Shown: in pieces, positions 48,421 to 58,300 of the stretch | How the letters are laid out: every line of letters starts with the position of its first letter | Position numbering within the stretch: the stretch's first letter is position 1 | Assembly: GCA_002803225.1 (NCBI GenBank) | Contig: NXFV01000923.1 | Location: 62,001 to 126,000, forward strand | Length of the DNA: 64,000 nucleotides | DNA from: Gamarada debralockiae | Taxonomy: Eukaryota; Ascomycota; Leotiomycetes; Helotiales; Hyphodiscaceae | Direction: 5' to 3' | The notes under the pieces: model-generated | The model's input: only the letters and a program-made list of their open reading frames with translations | Database searches by the model: none | What the model was told of the DNA's origin: nothing | Position numbers and translations under genes: made by a program

Positions 48421-48855
48421 TTAAAACCCACCCGGTGTGAGTACTAAGCCAGGGGTCAAAATTTGGCCTTAGTTCTGACATTTATAACTCAACCGTTATT
48501 AGTGCTCTTTATATCATTTTAAATCAGACAAATGCGCCGAATCTAATTTGTATTTCTAGCTTGTAAATAATTTTTTTTTGTAGGTTATCTTCTTTTAATT
48601 TTAAAGTATAAAGAGGGTAAGTCCTTAGACGAGGACTCATGTGGGTTAGAACACATCCAAATTTTGGACTCTTATAACTTAACTATTTCTAGTATTTTTA
48701 TGTAGTTTTTGCATCTTTTAAAAGTCAGTATCTACTAATATAATAATACTTTAAAATATAAAGAGTTTTCACCTAGAAAATGTATAGACTAATAGATTCC
48801 GTCTAAGCTTACACAAGGTGTGAATTTTAAGTGGCTTACACTTGGTGGGTTTTAA
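48421..48855. mobile_element. AT-rich MITE-like element with inverted ends and internal duplication
   Basis: The left end (48421-48450, TTAAAACCCACCCGGTGTGA...AAGCC) is matched in inverted orientation by the right end (48833-48855, GGCTTACACTTGGTGGGTTTTAA). Twelve outer bases are identical and the rest is imperfect with a 5-bp gap. Inside, two diverged direct copies can be aligned: TTTATAACTCAACCGTTATT at about 48480 with CTTATAACTTAACTATTTCT at about 48670, and a TTTAAAGTATAAAGAG-like block in each. The right end also has a second, tandem copy of its terminus at about 48806-48829. Very AT-rich, no coding potential, differences largely C/T and G/A, as after repeat-induced point mutation. No target-site duplication was seen. 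Confidence 0.6.
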
Positions 48856-48929
48856 CCACAAGTCTTTAATCACGAGTTATATATCTACGGTTTCACAACT
48901 TCATATTTTAAGGACTATAATTTTGAGCA

Positions 48930-50333
48930 AAGATACTCTTGTTCTGATGTTGAGGCTCGCATATGCTGGATTAGTACGAGTAATTGAGGTTCTCAAAGAT
49001 AAAGCTGCCGTGGATAGACTGGTAGGCAAAATGCCTCGGAAGCGTGGCCGTCGCGACGCGAGACCTCCTGAGACGAGAAAGTCCTGCCTTGAAACGCGAT
49101 ATCGAGAACCGGCTAATGCCATATCATATGAACTTGGACATATTGGTAGCCAGCTTGAGAAGTAAGGGGAGGCTGACCATGTATTCCGGAAGAAGTGCCG
49201 AGACATGCGGAATCTCACATTGCTCCCTGTTGAGGGCAAATTGAACGATGGCTACCTCGATTTGCTAAATGATGTTGACAGCCTACCTGACAATGCTCGC
49301 TATCTTTGAGCACGCATTGAAGGTGAGGAAGATCAGTTTCATCAGAAAATAAAGGTAGATGGCCGGCTTTTCCTGTATACGTGGAACCCAGATACTTCAC
49401 CATCAGCGGAAGAGATGAGCAAATCCCTAGAACGAGTTGCAATTGTTCCCAAGCATACACGGGGCCACGAAGCGGAAGAGAAGACATCTACGATCCTCAA
49501 CGACTCGATCTGCTTTTCCACAAACTCTCTCGTGACTGGTAGAAGATTGCTGAGCGCTTGATCGCACAAGCCCACGTGCACTGCAAATATTTTCTGGACA
49601 GACTGATGGCTGATGTTTTGAGTCTCGACCTTCCACACGTCACTAGGCATCTTCAAGGAAAAGTAGTGGCAAAATTACTGGAAGAGCAAAAGCAGCAAGC
49701 TATGGAGGAGCTCGCAGAGATCGAGAGGATCGAATGTAGCCTGCTAAGACACGAAACGACGCCTTTGAGGAGAAGATCCAGTAGTAGTATGCCAAGAAAT
49801 TACACTACATGATGACAAAAGCTCTCAGGAGGCGGGTCTCCACTCATCAATATCGCTTCACAAATAACAGAAATACTTGACCTGAACAACACTAATAGGA
49901 GACGACTAGCTCAGGCTGCAGATTTGATGGCTCGACTGCATATATACTACGACGTATGTATACTCATGAACAATGGTCTGAAACAAGAGCTGACGTAGAG
50001 TAGATTGCCGCGAATGTTTTTGTAGACAATGTTGTCGTGCAAGTTGTGGAACGGCATCTCTTGAGATTCGACGAGATCTTCAACGAGGTATTGGATCCAG
50101 AGAGGGCAGACTGGACGAAACGGGATTCTTTGCTATTTGATCCGGACTATGAGGAGCGAAAAGAGATGATAAAGAAGTTATACGCGGAAGCAGATAATTT
50201 GTGGAAATGTTCGGATTCTGTTGAAGATATTGCTTGTTATGCAATAAGTATTGGGTTTCTTAAGTCTTGTCCTTTTATTCTAGAGATAGGGAGCACTTAT
50301 ACAAGTGCCAGTCTACCTAATGTCTATGACTAG
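48930..50333 (+). pseudogene. Decayed dynamin-like GTPase (C-terminal half)
   Basis: Fragments in different frames match the fungal dynamin/Mx-type stalk and GTPase effector domain: RDLLRRESPALKRDIENRLM (about 49050), SGREDIYDPQRLDLLFHKLS then an in-frame TAG (49540-49542) before KIAERLIAQAHVHCKYFLDR, next VTRHLQGKVVAKLLEEQKQQ, then ADLMARLHIYYD (about 49920), and FVDNVVVQVVERHLLRFDEI into ERADWTKRDSLLFD. The order is that of the family, but stops and frame changes interrupt it and the N-terminal GTPase domain is missing; the MITE-like element lies where it should be. Fungal relatives act in membrane or organelle remodelling. Confidence 0.75.
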
Positions 50334-50858
50334 AGTATATAATGGAATGGCATGATGATTGCGCGTTTACAGATCTGTTTGCACTCCTGTTTATATATCT
50401 GTTTGCGTATCTGTTTGCACACTCGTTTGTATGCCGAAGCACGTAGTCTAAAGTGCATGATCAAACAGATTAGAAGCCGGAATGCATAGAGATCCCGCAA
50501 TGAGACATTTGCCTATTTCCCAACAGACAGGCAGCTGTCCTTCAATGGATTTCTGTTCCTCTCCAATACCTTGGCCGTCCCTCTCCCCTAGAGAAGCGTA
50601 CTAATAGTATTCTAGTGCTACTCCTGCCTATCCCAAAATAATTACAGCTAGCACAAACGACATGTCAAACTCTTACAATGGTCACTTAAGTAATATAGTA
50701 TATTACTACAATAATATATAGATGTCAATATATCACAGCTCTCAAATTATAAGCTAGCGTAATCTTGCCATTCAAAGAAATGGCTCTCTCCAAACCCTAT
50801 CCAACCAAGTCCAGTCCCACCCAATTTTGTTCGACCTTCATTGCAGCCAGTATGCCAA
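50334..50858. repeat. AT-rich spacer with a short tandem repeat
   Basis: At about 50372-50432 the unit ATCTGTTTGCACTCCTGTTT recurs in degenerate form three to four times. The remainder is AT-rich without a gene. Confidence 0.5.
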
Positions 50859-52108
50859 TTAAGCTTTGAACGAGCTGGAAGGTCGTGGCCCAAGTCCACT
50901 CTTCTCATAGGCCATGTCAACCATCTTCATGTTATTGACCGAGTCCTCGTGCTCGATCCAGGAATTCACCTTGCGGCCCTTGATGCGGTTCACAAACTCC
51001 TCCAGCTGATAGCGGTACGACATCCACCACGCCTCACCCGACAAGCCAGAGAAGCCCGCTCCGGCCTCGGCGAACGAGTACGCCTTGTGCGACTTGCTCT
51101 CGGTCCACTTCTTGATGGTGTTGCCGTCCTCCTTGGAGCGGATCTCGTACGCGTCCCGGACATCGACGCGGTGCCAGGCCACGGCCTGGATATAGCCGTG
51201 GAGCGTGACCTCGCGAACCCGGAACTTCTCCTGGGTTGTGGGGAGCGAAATGTCCGGAATCGAGACCTCTCTCGTGGTCACCTTGACGTGCGAGGGTTTC
51301 CAGGCTGTCTGGCCTTTCAGCGTGCTCGAAGCCTCGCCTATGCCGCCATTGGGGAAGCGGAACTTGGCTTTGAAGTCCCAGTCGCACTTGTCGTGGATGC
51401 CGTCGGTGTAGTGATTCGTGGTACAGTCCATGCACTCGACGGGCTCGGCGCCAAAGACCTGGCGCATGGCGGCAAAGCTGTAGCAGCCCATGGCCATCAT
51501 CGAACCGCCGGCGATGTTGTAGTTGAAGTGGATGTCGGTTTTGGAGGTGCCCCACCATGGGATCATCGAATCGGTATCTACATGGGCGACGTCGGCAGAG
51601 TCAAACAGCGAGGTGAAGAGCTTCCAGGAAGGATGGAATCGATTATGGCATGCTTCGAGGAGAACAGGAGCGTTGTCCTCCGACAATTCTGGCATGTTGA
51701 AGAGAATCTCAGCATCGTGTGCGTTCGACACTGACGGCTTCTCGAGAAGTACATGCTTGCCCGCACGAATGGCACGAACGGCCCACTCAAAGTGGAGGCC
51801 GTTGGGAAGGGGGATCAGGACGGCATCGATATTGGGATCGTCGAGAATTTCTGGGCCAAATCAGTCAAACTTCTCAGGGTCTATTTCATGCAACTGAACA
51901 CGACCTGGTTACGGGGGGTTTGCTTTACCTTGGTATGAATCGGCAACCTGGGGAATGCCATGCGACTTGGCGAACGCTTCGGCTCGCTCACGGCTACGGG
52001 CGGCTACAACCTGGACTACTACTTCGGGATGTGTTTTTGCCGGGATGATGAGGGCCATTGGGCTATAAGCGAGGAGATGCAGTCAGAAATGGAAACAGTA
52101 TGTAAAGG

Positions 52109-52143
<35 letters not shown>

Positions 52144-52332
52144 GATAGTGCATAATACGTTATTTCAAGGGGGGTGCTCGTGGAAGCGGAAAGTGGAGAC
52201 TGGGGTGCATCGACCTACTCACGCAATGGTCGCTGCTCCTAAGATCCCAAAGCGGATGACCTGCTCGTCAGATGCCTTGGCCACTGCTGTTGGACTGAAG
52301 GCCACCCAAATGCGGCTGAGCGTGGAGCCCAT
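50859..52332 (-). CDS. Gfo/Idh/MocA-family oxidoreductase (dihydrodiol dehydrogenase-like)
   Basis: Three exons (52332-52223, 52062-51929, 51850-50859) give 411 aa. The Rossmann start is VIRFGILGAATIAPMALI, split by intron 1. The EKP signature is in GKHVLLEKPSVSN, with the Lys that contacts substrate and coenzyme. EACHNRFHPSW and the C-terminal domain (NYNIAGGSMMAMGCYSFAAM) are as in fungal D-xylose 1-dehydrogenase/dihydrodiol dehydrogenase-like members. NAD(P)-dependent oxidation of a sugar or cyclic alcohol is expected. Third codon positions are mostly G or C, as in the FAD monooxygenase and unlike the AT-rich surroundings. Intron 1 (52222-52063) contains a 30-bp AT microsatellite. Start chosen for the first ATG ahead of the Rossmann motif. 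Confidence 0.88.
52112..52141. repeat. (AT)15 microsatellite inside intron 1 of the Gfo/Idh/MocA gene
   Basis: Thirty bases of uninterrupted AT dinucleotide lie between donor and acceptor of that intron. Its length could vary between strains and change intron size. Confidence 0.85.
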
Positions 52333-53205
52333 GCTGCCTATGTCGGCCGACGAACGCCAGTAGCGAGATGCAGTACTGGCCGATTACTCATCAGGGTGAA
52401 GAAGGACAAGCGAGGAAGGAGGCGAAGGAGTTTGAGTTGTAAAGGTGGAGACGCGGTTTCTCTTCTCTATTCTCTTGCTATCGTATTGTGAGGTAAAGCG
52501 ACTTGACAAACTACTCAACTGGCTTTATACTAATTAAGAACGACGCCATGCCCATATACAGAGTACATGGCGGAGAGACTGGTTAAGATGTCGGTGGTGT
52601 TGAGTTCGACTCGTTTGCCCGCACGCCGAGGCGTCCAATGACAGGCGAAAGAAACCGCCGAACCAGAACACATGAAATAACGCGCGCACAGGCGCGGCTA
52701 TGGGGGAATGGGAGAATAGAAAGCCGTCGGCAGAATCGCCGATGCTTGAAGCTGCTGTTGACAAGGGACTAACCTTATTGCCTGATGGCGTGCATACACC
52801 CTGAGGGTTGGAATTCGGGTGGTTTCTAAATACAAAGTTGGCGAAACTGGAAAGCTGATTCGCTTCAGTCCATAGATCTATCTGTCTGTGCTCCAAACCC
52901 TCAAGGATGCGATTATTTATCCTTTGACCAAAGTAGTTGTTCACATTTCGCATTTCGCATTTCGCGGTTCGCGGTGTTCGGTTCACGGTAGATAGGTCAC
53001 GACTCACAAGGTTCAAGACACTAATACTCCAATCCGAGCCATGAGGAAGTAAGGACGAAGGCTTGAGTCGATCTCGAGTTCGACAATCAGAGGTGCGGAA
53101 TCGGCGGCAGGGGGTGCGGTTGAGGCTGCGGTTGAGGCTGCGGGAGCTGCCAACTGCGAACTGCAAGTCGGAACTTCCGGACAGGCAGAGTGTCGTAGAG
53201 ACATA
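52333..53205. other. Intergenic stretch with short tandem repeats
   Basis: CATTTCG is repeated three times at about 52944-52965, followed by GGTTCGCGGTGTTCGGTTC. The 12-mer GGTTGAGGCTGC is repeated at about 53121-53146. No convincing gene. Confidence 0.5.
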
Positions 53206-53421
53206 CACCAGGGGGTGCGGTAGCTCGTGGGACAGCGGAAAACCTTATCAGTCTTCCTGCACCAAGACCACAACGTCCAAACACATAAAAAGTACAATGA
53301 AATATAGAACTAATTGCGGCGAACAAAATTATCTCTTCAGATTTTTGATTTTGTGTTATGTTCAGAAGTTACGAAACGGTTGTAGTTTTGACTGTCCCAC
53401 GAGCTACTGCACCCCCTGGTG
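53206..53421. mobile_element. 216-bp MITE with 30-bp terminal inverted repeats and a 3-bp target duplication
   Basis: The left end at 53206-53235 (starting CACCAGGGGGTGCGGTAGCT, ending GGGACAG) is repeated inverted at 53392-53421 with one mismatch in 30. The element is flanked on both sides by ATA (53203-53205 and 53422-53424), a fitting 3-bp target-site duplication. There is no coding capacity. A non-autonomous DNA transposon; the superfamily is not fixed by these data (3-bp duplications are typical of PIF/Harbinger; TA-only would mean Tc1/mariner). Confidence 0.85.
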
Positions 53422-53928
53422 ATAGGCAAAAGTGCGAGATGTGGTGGTTGTGAGGTTGTGAATGGTGAACAGGCGCAATGGGGCACAGTGCATGTGGCAC
53501 AGCATGCGATACGGGACGTGGGGTGAGAGGGCCAAGAGAAATTGGCAGATTGGCAATGCTTGCTTGGGGACCAAGCGTGAGCCAAACTCAAGATGGTATC
53601 TAAATGCTCTGATCTGTTTAGACCGGATGCTTAAATGGGCTGTCGATTTTCCATAAGAACCTATCATTCGTCAGATCTAAATGAAACCGAACGTGGTGAG
53701 CGCCCCTAGCCAGCACGCCAACACTCCCCATGTCGCTATCTCCTGCATCTCTGGGTAAGGTGAGTAGGTAAGTTGCTTAGCTCCTGCTCCCGTAAGAAGC
53801 AGAAGAAAATATATAACTCAACCCACAAGTCACCTTACCTCGCCTCCAACAGCCGCCACGCCACCGCCACCACCACCGTCTCCCCTCCTCTCTCACTGTG
53901 TCGCCATGTTGTGTAGCTTCTAGGAACC
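53422..53928. other. Upstream region of the AflR-like gene
   Basis: About 500 bp between the MITE and the regulator ATG. It is pyrimidine-rich close to the start (cctcgcctccaac...ctcctctctc). It presumably holds the promoter. No gene seen. Confidence 0.5.
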
Positions 53929-55793
53929 ATGAACTCAGAGCTTACTCAGACCTCGCTGGGCGCAGAGTCGGCATCGCCAATTCGGCAATCGTGCGATCGT
54001 TGTCACAAGCAGAAGCTTCGCTGCACTCGAGCCGAGAATAGCAGAACCGGCGCGTGCGACCGATGTCTCCCCAAGCGTGCCCAGTGTGTTTACAGCTCCA
54101 GTCTGCCCAAGGGTCGCCCCAGCGTCCACCGCTCAACCAGCAGCGCCGTTGAGAATAATTTGGAAACCAACTCGCTCCCGCCACCACCCCCACCCGCATC
54201 CATCCCCGCCCCTGTCTCCTACTCCTCCGGAACCCCATCCGCCTCCGCCTCTGATACTCCCCTCTCGTCACCATTTCCACGGATGAGCTGCACGGCTCTT
54301 GACCCTTTCGCATGGGGCGGCGGTCCTTTAGGAGAGATGGCGAGCTGGGACGATGGGTGGATCGATAATAGTACCGACCAGGTAAGCTCACCCCATTTTG
54401 CCTGGACCGTGTTTTTCTCGACAGATATTTTCTCGGCTCCAGTGTCTCTTCTGGAGCCAGTGCTCCAGATGTAGTCAGTCACATAATCATGAGACCCAAA
54501 TCTGAGATTTGTTCTGCACCATCACAATACATAATGTACAAAAGCGGCATTCTGACGTCGAGATATACATTTTCAGGACTGGGGTCAATCCACGTTTAAC
54601 TGGCAACATGCCGTGGATCCAGTTCAGACCGAAATAAGGAAAGTCGCAGCTTCATCGTTCCCCTATCTCCCGAATAGCACTGCAGACAAAATGGACTGCG
54701 ATAATGTCGAAAATGCACAAGTGCAGACTTTACTTTCTCAATTTCAGGCCTGCGACTACGACTACGACTACCCCGGCAGCGGTAGCAGAAACAACCCACA
54801 TGATGCGATCTCCATCATCGCCGAGTTGGCCAAGCTCAGTGTTCGCCTCAGTCAGCTTGGCGGACGACTTTCTTCACTGCCTCGCCAGAGTGATCACCCA
54901 ACCGACACTCCAGAATCATCACCCTTGATTGACGATGCTACTTTCGAATCGGTATCTGCATGGCTCGCCCGTGGTTCGCTCAACATCAATAGCACGTCCT
55001 CTCTGGATCAGTCTTGTCCTCTCCCTGCGGCGTCTGAGACGAAGACCGTGGGTACAATTCTATATTTCGTCTTTTCCGCCTCCCACCATTTCCTGGAGAT
55101 TCTCAACTACGTGCAAGCCAGCATGGGAACCTCCACCGCACCGTCCACGTCCAGCACCTCTTCTGCATTACTTCCAGCTACTGGCGAATCCACGCTTTCT
55201 GGATTGCTCAGTAAGCCATCGTCGATATCGCCATCGTCCTCATCCTCGTTGCACGCAGGCATACAAAACCAAAAGCCATCAAGCAGCTACAACAATATCA
55301 TCCGCCAAATGTTGAGCGCTTGTCATGCAACCCTGCTCAACGTCTATGTTGCGATACTTACAATCTTAGAGCGTGAGGCGGCTTACATCAAGCTTCGAAG
55401 TCACAGGGGATCGACGGCAGCACTAGGCGATATCCGGTGAGTTTTGAATACTTTCTCATGCCCGCTCAATTCATAATCCACCTTCAGAAGTTCTGTTTTG
55501 AAGACATTGTCCCCCGTGCAAAGTTTTTTCTACTAATTCCAAACGCTGCCAGTCTTGTCATGGTCGTGCAATTATGCTCGTATCTCATCGAGCGCCAGCA
55601 TCAGGCTCTTGACCTGTACCTAGCCTCCCAGAACTCTCAGTATGCATTGATGCCCCTCGATCTTGTCGATCTCTTTGGGTGTCTCCAACCTGACACGCCC
55701 GCTTCCGACGCGTCTACCAAGAAGGCGTTACAGAACCTAAGGATGGAAGTTCAACAACGTCTAGTGCGCTTGCAGCAGAAACTAAGTATTTGA
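53929..55793 (+). CDS. Zn2Cys6 transcription factor, AflR-like
   Basis: Three exons (53929-54381, 54577-55436, 55553-55793) give 517 aa. The N-terminal zinc cluster is SCDRCHKQKLRCTRAE with CDRCLPKRAQCVY: six Cys in the CxxC-x6-C...CxxC-x6-C arrangement, and the linker Lys/Arg as in AflR. A Pro/Ser-rich stretch follows, then the C-terminal AflR-type helical region (TVGTILYFVFSASHHFLEIL; LVMVVQLCSYLIERQHQALD). Such proteins usually activate an adjacent secondary-metabolite cluster through palindromic TCG sites. No polyketide or peptide synthase is in the window, though an O-methyltransferase, a FAD monooxygenase and a Gfo/Idh oxidoreductase lie 1.6-15 kb away. The zinc cluster is certain; its targets are unknown. 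Confidence 0.88.
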
Positions 55794-55913
55794 CAAGGGT
55801 TCATTTTACGGACTCCAAAAGTAGCTTGCATGGAAACGGGGAACGCATGTACAGGAATTGGAATTGGAGCAGCACGAATAGGTCGGTGCCAAGTACACGA
55901 GAACGTCTGAGAA

Positions 55914-56850
55914 TTATAAGGATGCAGGACAGCAGCTGGATTCAGGGCCCAACTTAGAACGCCGGATGGTGATTTCGCATCGTCTGCCGCTCTCATCAAC
56001 GGCTCGACCGGAGTCCAAGTTGCTGCCCCATTCGTAGACCTTCTGCAAGAATAAGGGAGTGATGGTGATATCCTCTCGGTGGAACTGGTGATTCTTGCCG
56101 AGACAAAACTCCTGCACCACCCAAGCCCGGTTGAACCATTGGGACCACATCAGCTCGACAACCTCTGGGGTGCTATAAGGTTCGATGGTCCAACTATCTT
56201 CAACGCTGTAAATTCCAGCGTTGAAGGTGGCCATTGGAGACATTGACTGACTTCGAAGACTGTCGGTAATAGCACCGAAAGATGCATCTCCCGAGCCCAA
56301 CCATATTTCCACTGAGGCTGCGCATCGGTAGATGCTTCCCATTAGGGGGATCTGGAGGGCCTTTTCAACCATGTCTCTCTGATTAATGCACACTGCATCC
56401 AGCCATATAATATCATGGTCAACGCGCGACATGACGGTTGTCAATATCTTTTCCACTTTTGCGGAAACTGAGATGTACAAGCCATCTGCAATTCTGAGGC
56501 TCCGGGTGGCTGGCAAAGTGCCCCAGCAGTACGAGACTGCCGCATATTTGTCCTCGATAGCTTTGAGATGGCATGAAAGGAATTCGAACACCAGTACATT
56601 GGGATCGGGCTGGGGAGACCGCTTGAGAAACCTGACACAATCTGGCGCAGGGGCTGGTAGATGTGAGGTCGGGCAGCTGGGCTGATGGCGGGAAAATGAA
56701 ATTACTGCTCGGCTTGCGCACATAGGTAACGGCAGGCTCGCCGTTGTGCATTAAAACGCCTACTTTAATGGCTTTCTTCCAACCTAGCCCTGCCATTCCT
56801 GGTAACCCGGTGCTCTTATCAATCCTTTGTGTTCCGCTGGAGGAATCCAT
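55914..56850 (-). CDS. Minimal HET-domain protein (heterokaryon-incompatibility type)
   Basis: A two-exon model, 56850-56722 and 56681-55914 (intron only 40 nt), gives 298 aa. HET motifs are in order: DKYAAVSYCWG, IIWLDAVCINQRDMVEKALQ, MGSIYRCAASVEIWLG and FNRAWVVQEFCLG. The HET domain drives non-self recognition and cell death at hyphal fusion in filamentous ascomycetes. Most HET proteins are 500-900 aa; this one stops soon after the domain, so it may be a short natural form, a 3'-truncated relic, or lack a distal exon. The first exon is weakly supported: the short intron was chosen because it joins in phase 0. An ATG at 56723 inside the intron opens the second frame directly. Confidence 0.7.
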
Positions 56851-57249
56851 TCTTCAAACCTAGATCAGCGACTATTGTAAGATCTAAACTGCCGGTCTGG
56901 AGGAAAGAGCACTTGTGTTGATGCTTGCTGAACAGCTAACGCTGAATGATTGACCTTATAAAGAAGACGAGAATACTAAGATAACGACCTATGTATACAA
57001 TTGGCAGCATCACGTGCGCCTGTCCCGCCCTCACAGAACTGCCCTTCAATCTGCCCATCACGTGCTCCAGCGGCGGGACCTCAACCGTCACAAAGTTTTG
57101 ACAAGGGCTGTGGAGGTGACATCGATTCGGAAATTGGAATGTTGCCTTGCCTTCAGATTTCATTGGAAGCACGCTTACATAACTAAATTACTTCCACTAC
57201 CAACATAACACATTTACGGTACCCCCAAAACAGAGCCCAGATCCACCCA
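56851..57249. other. Spacer between the HET gene and the FAD-oxidase relic
   Basis: No gene recognised; presumably includes the HET promoter. Confidence 0.4.
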
Positions 57250-57905
57250 CTGCAGAACCAAATTCCCGTATTAAACAAAATTGAGTTGGGGATAAACCTG
57301 CATCACGAATTCCGTAACAACCCAAAACGCTGGTCTCGCTCCCCTCGTAGCCTTAGAAGAGATCACGATTCTGGCTTTTGGAGGCATGAACGATGCTTCA
57401 ATCAGCGAGTGCTATCTCTACTTCGACAATATTGTCGCAGCCATACCATGTGCTCCTGTAAGCCAGCCATATCCACCAACGATACTAAATCCTCCAATGC
57501 CGACACCGATGCAGACTCCGCCTACGATAGCGAGGTCGTGCGGTTGGAGGAAGGAGTAGATTTAGAAACCAGAGCGCAACGCCACCGATTGCCACGAGGT
57601 TGGTGCTTGTGCTGAGGGATATGGATTTTATGGCGGAGGGGTCGATGCAAAGGCCGCCGGAGGTGGATGACATTCCTCTGCTGCCATGCCCACCGCAGCG
57701 GGTCGCGAGGTCCAGGTTGTGCTTTGAGGTGAAGGAGACGAGGATGGAGACTTGGTGAGGAGTGGTGGGTAGGCGATTGCGCCAGCGGGAAGGATGGAGA
57801 GATAGTTCCATTGATAGAATGATTGCTCGTAGTCTGGTGACTCGGGGTTCACGATACATTTGGTAGTAGGGAACAAAGTTCTGAGAGAAGTGGAGATGGG
57901 ATTGA
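57250..57905 (-). pseudogene. Decayed BBE-type FAD-linked oxidoreductase
   Basis: On the minus strand and in at least three frames the FAD-binding half of a berberine-bridge-type oxidase is visible: VNPESPDYEQSFYQWNYLSI (about 57860), then in another frame TSKHNLDLATRCGGHGSRGM and SSTSGGLCIDPSAIKSISLS up to VALW, then in a third GVGIGGFSIVGGYGWLTGAH. After that VEIALAD is followed by TGA, SIVHASKSQNRDLF is followed by TAA, and WVVTEFVMQVYPQ ends it. Frame breaks and stops are too many for introns. The C-terminal substrate half is absent. Intact relatives oxidise alkaloids, sugars or polyketide intermediates and often sit in secondary-metabolite clusters. Confidence 0.85.
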
Positions 57906-58300
57906 CATAGTGAGTGAAGATATGGGGTTATTCCAATATGTAGGATTGGGTCAAAAGAAAAGGCAGGAAATCTTCCGACAGCTAGAAAGAAGTGGATTGG
58001 GCAATTCTTCGATGTACTCCATCGCATGCCTCTATCTCACGTCAGCGGAATTTTTTCTGCAGCCAGAACAGTAGATCGGGTGTTGATACGCTGTGGACAT
58101 GACTAGTGTGTACAGCAGGAGCTAGGTGCAGACAACTGTGGGTAGATAGAGGAGAAGTTGAAAGAGGTTGATGCACCAAAAGTTCAATGAAACCGAACAA
58201 TTTGAAATGAGCTGCTTGAGCACTTGCTTGCAGTGGTTGAAATAAAAGGCTTTTAATATAAGGTACTGCAAACGTCTCGATCACATCCCATGTGATCTCA
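57906..58300. other. Spacer upstream of the FAD-oxidase relic
   Basis: Lies beyond the visible 5' end of the dead oxidase and before the aminotransferase stop codon. No signal peptide for the relic or other gene could be recognised. Confidence 0.4.

Noticed and set aside
50841..51734. 297-codon plus-strand ORF
   Set aside because: Exact antisense shadow of the GC-rich Gfo/Idh/MocA gene; high GC removes stop codons on the opposite strand.
38158..55793. A complete secondary-metabolite cluster
   Set aside because: Tailoring-type enzymes and an AflR-like regulator are present, but no polyketide, peptide or terpene synthase, and housekeeping PRP22 lies in the middle.
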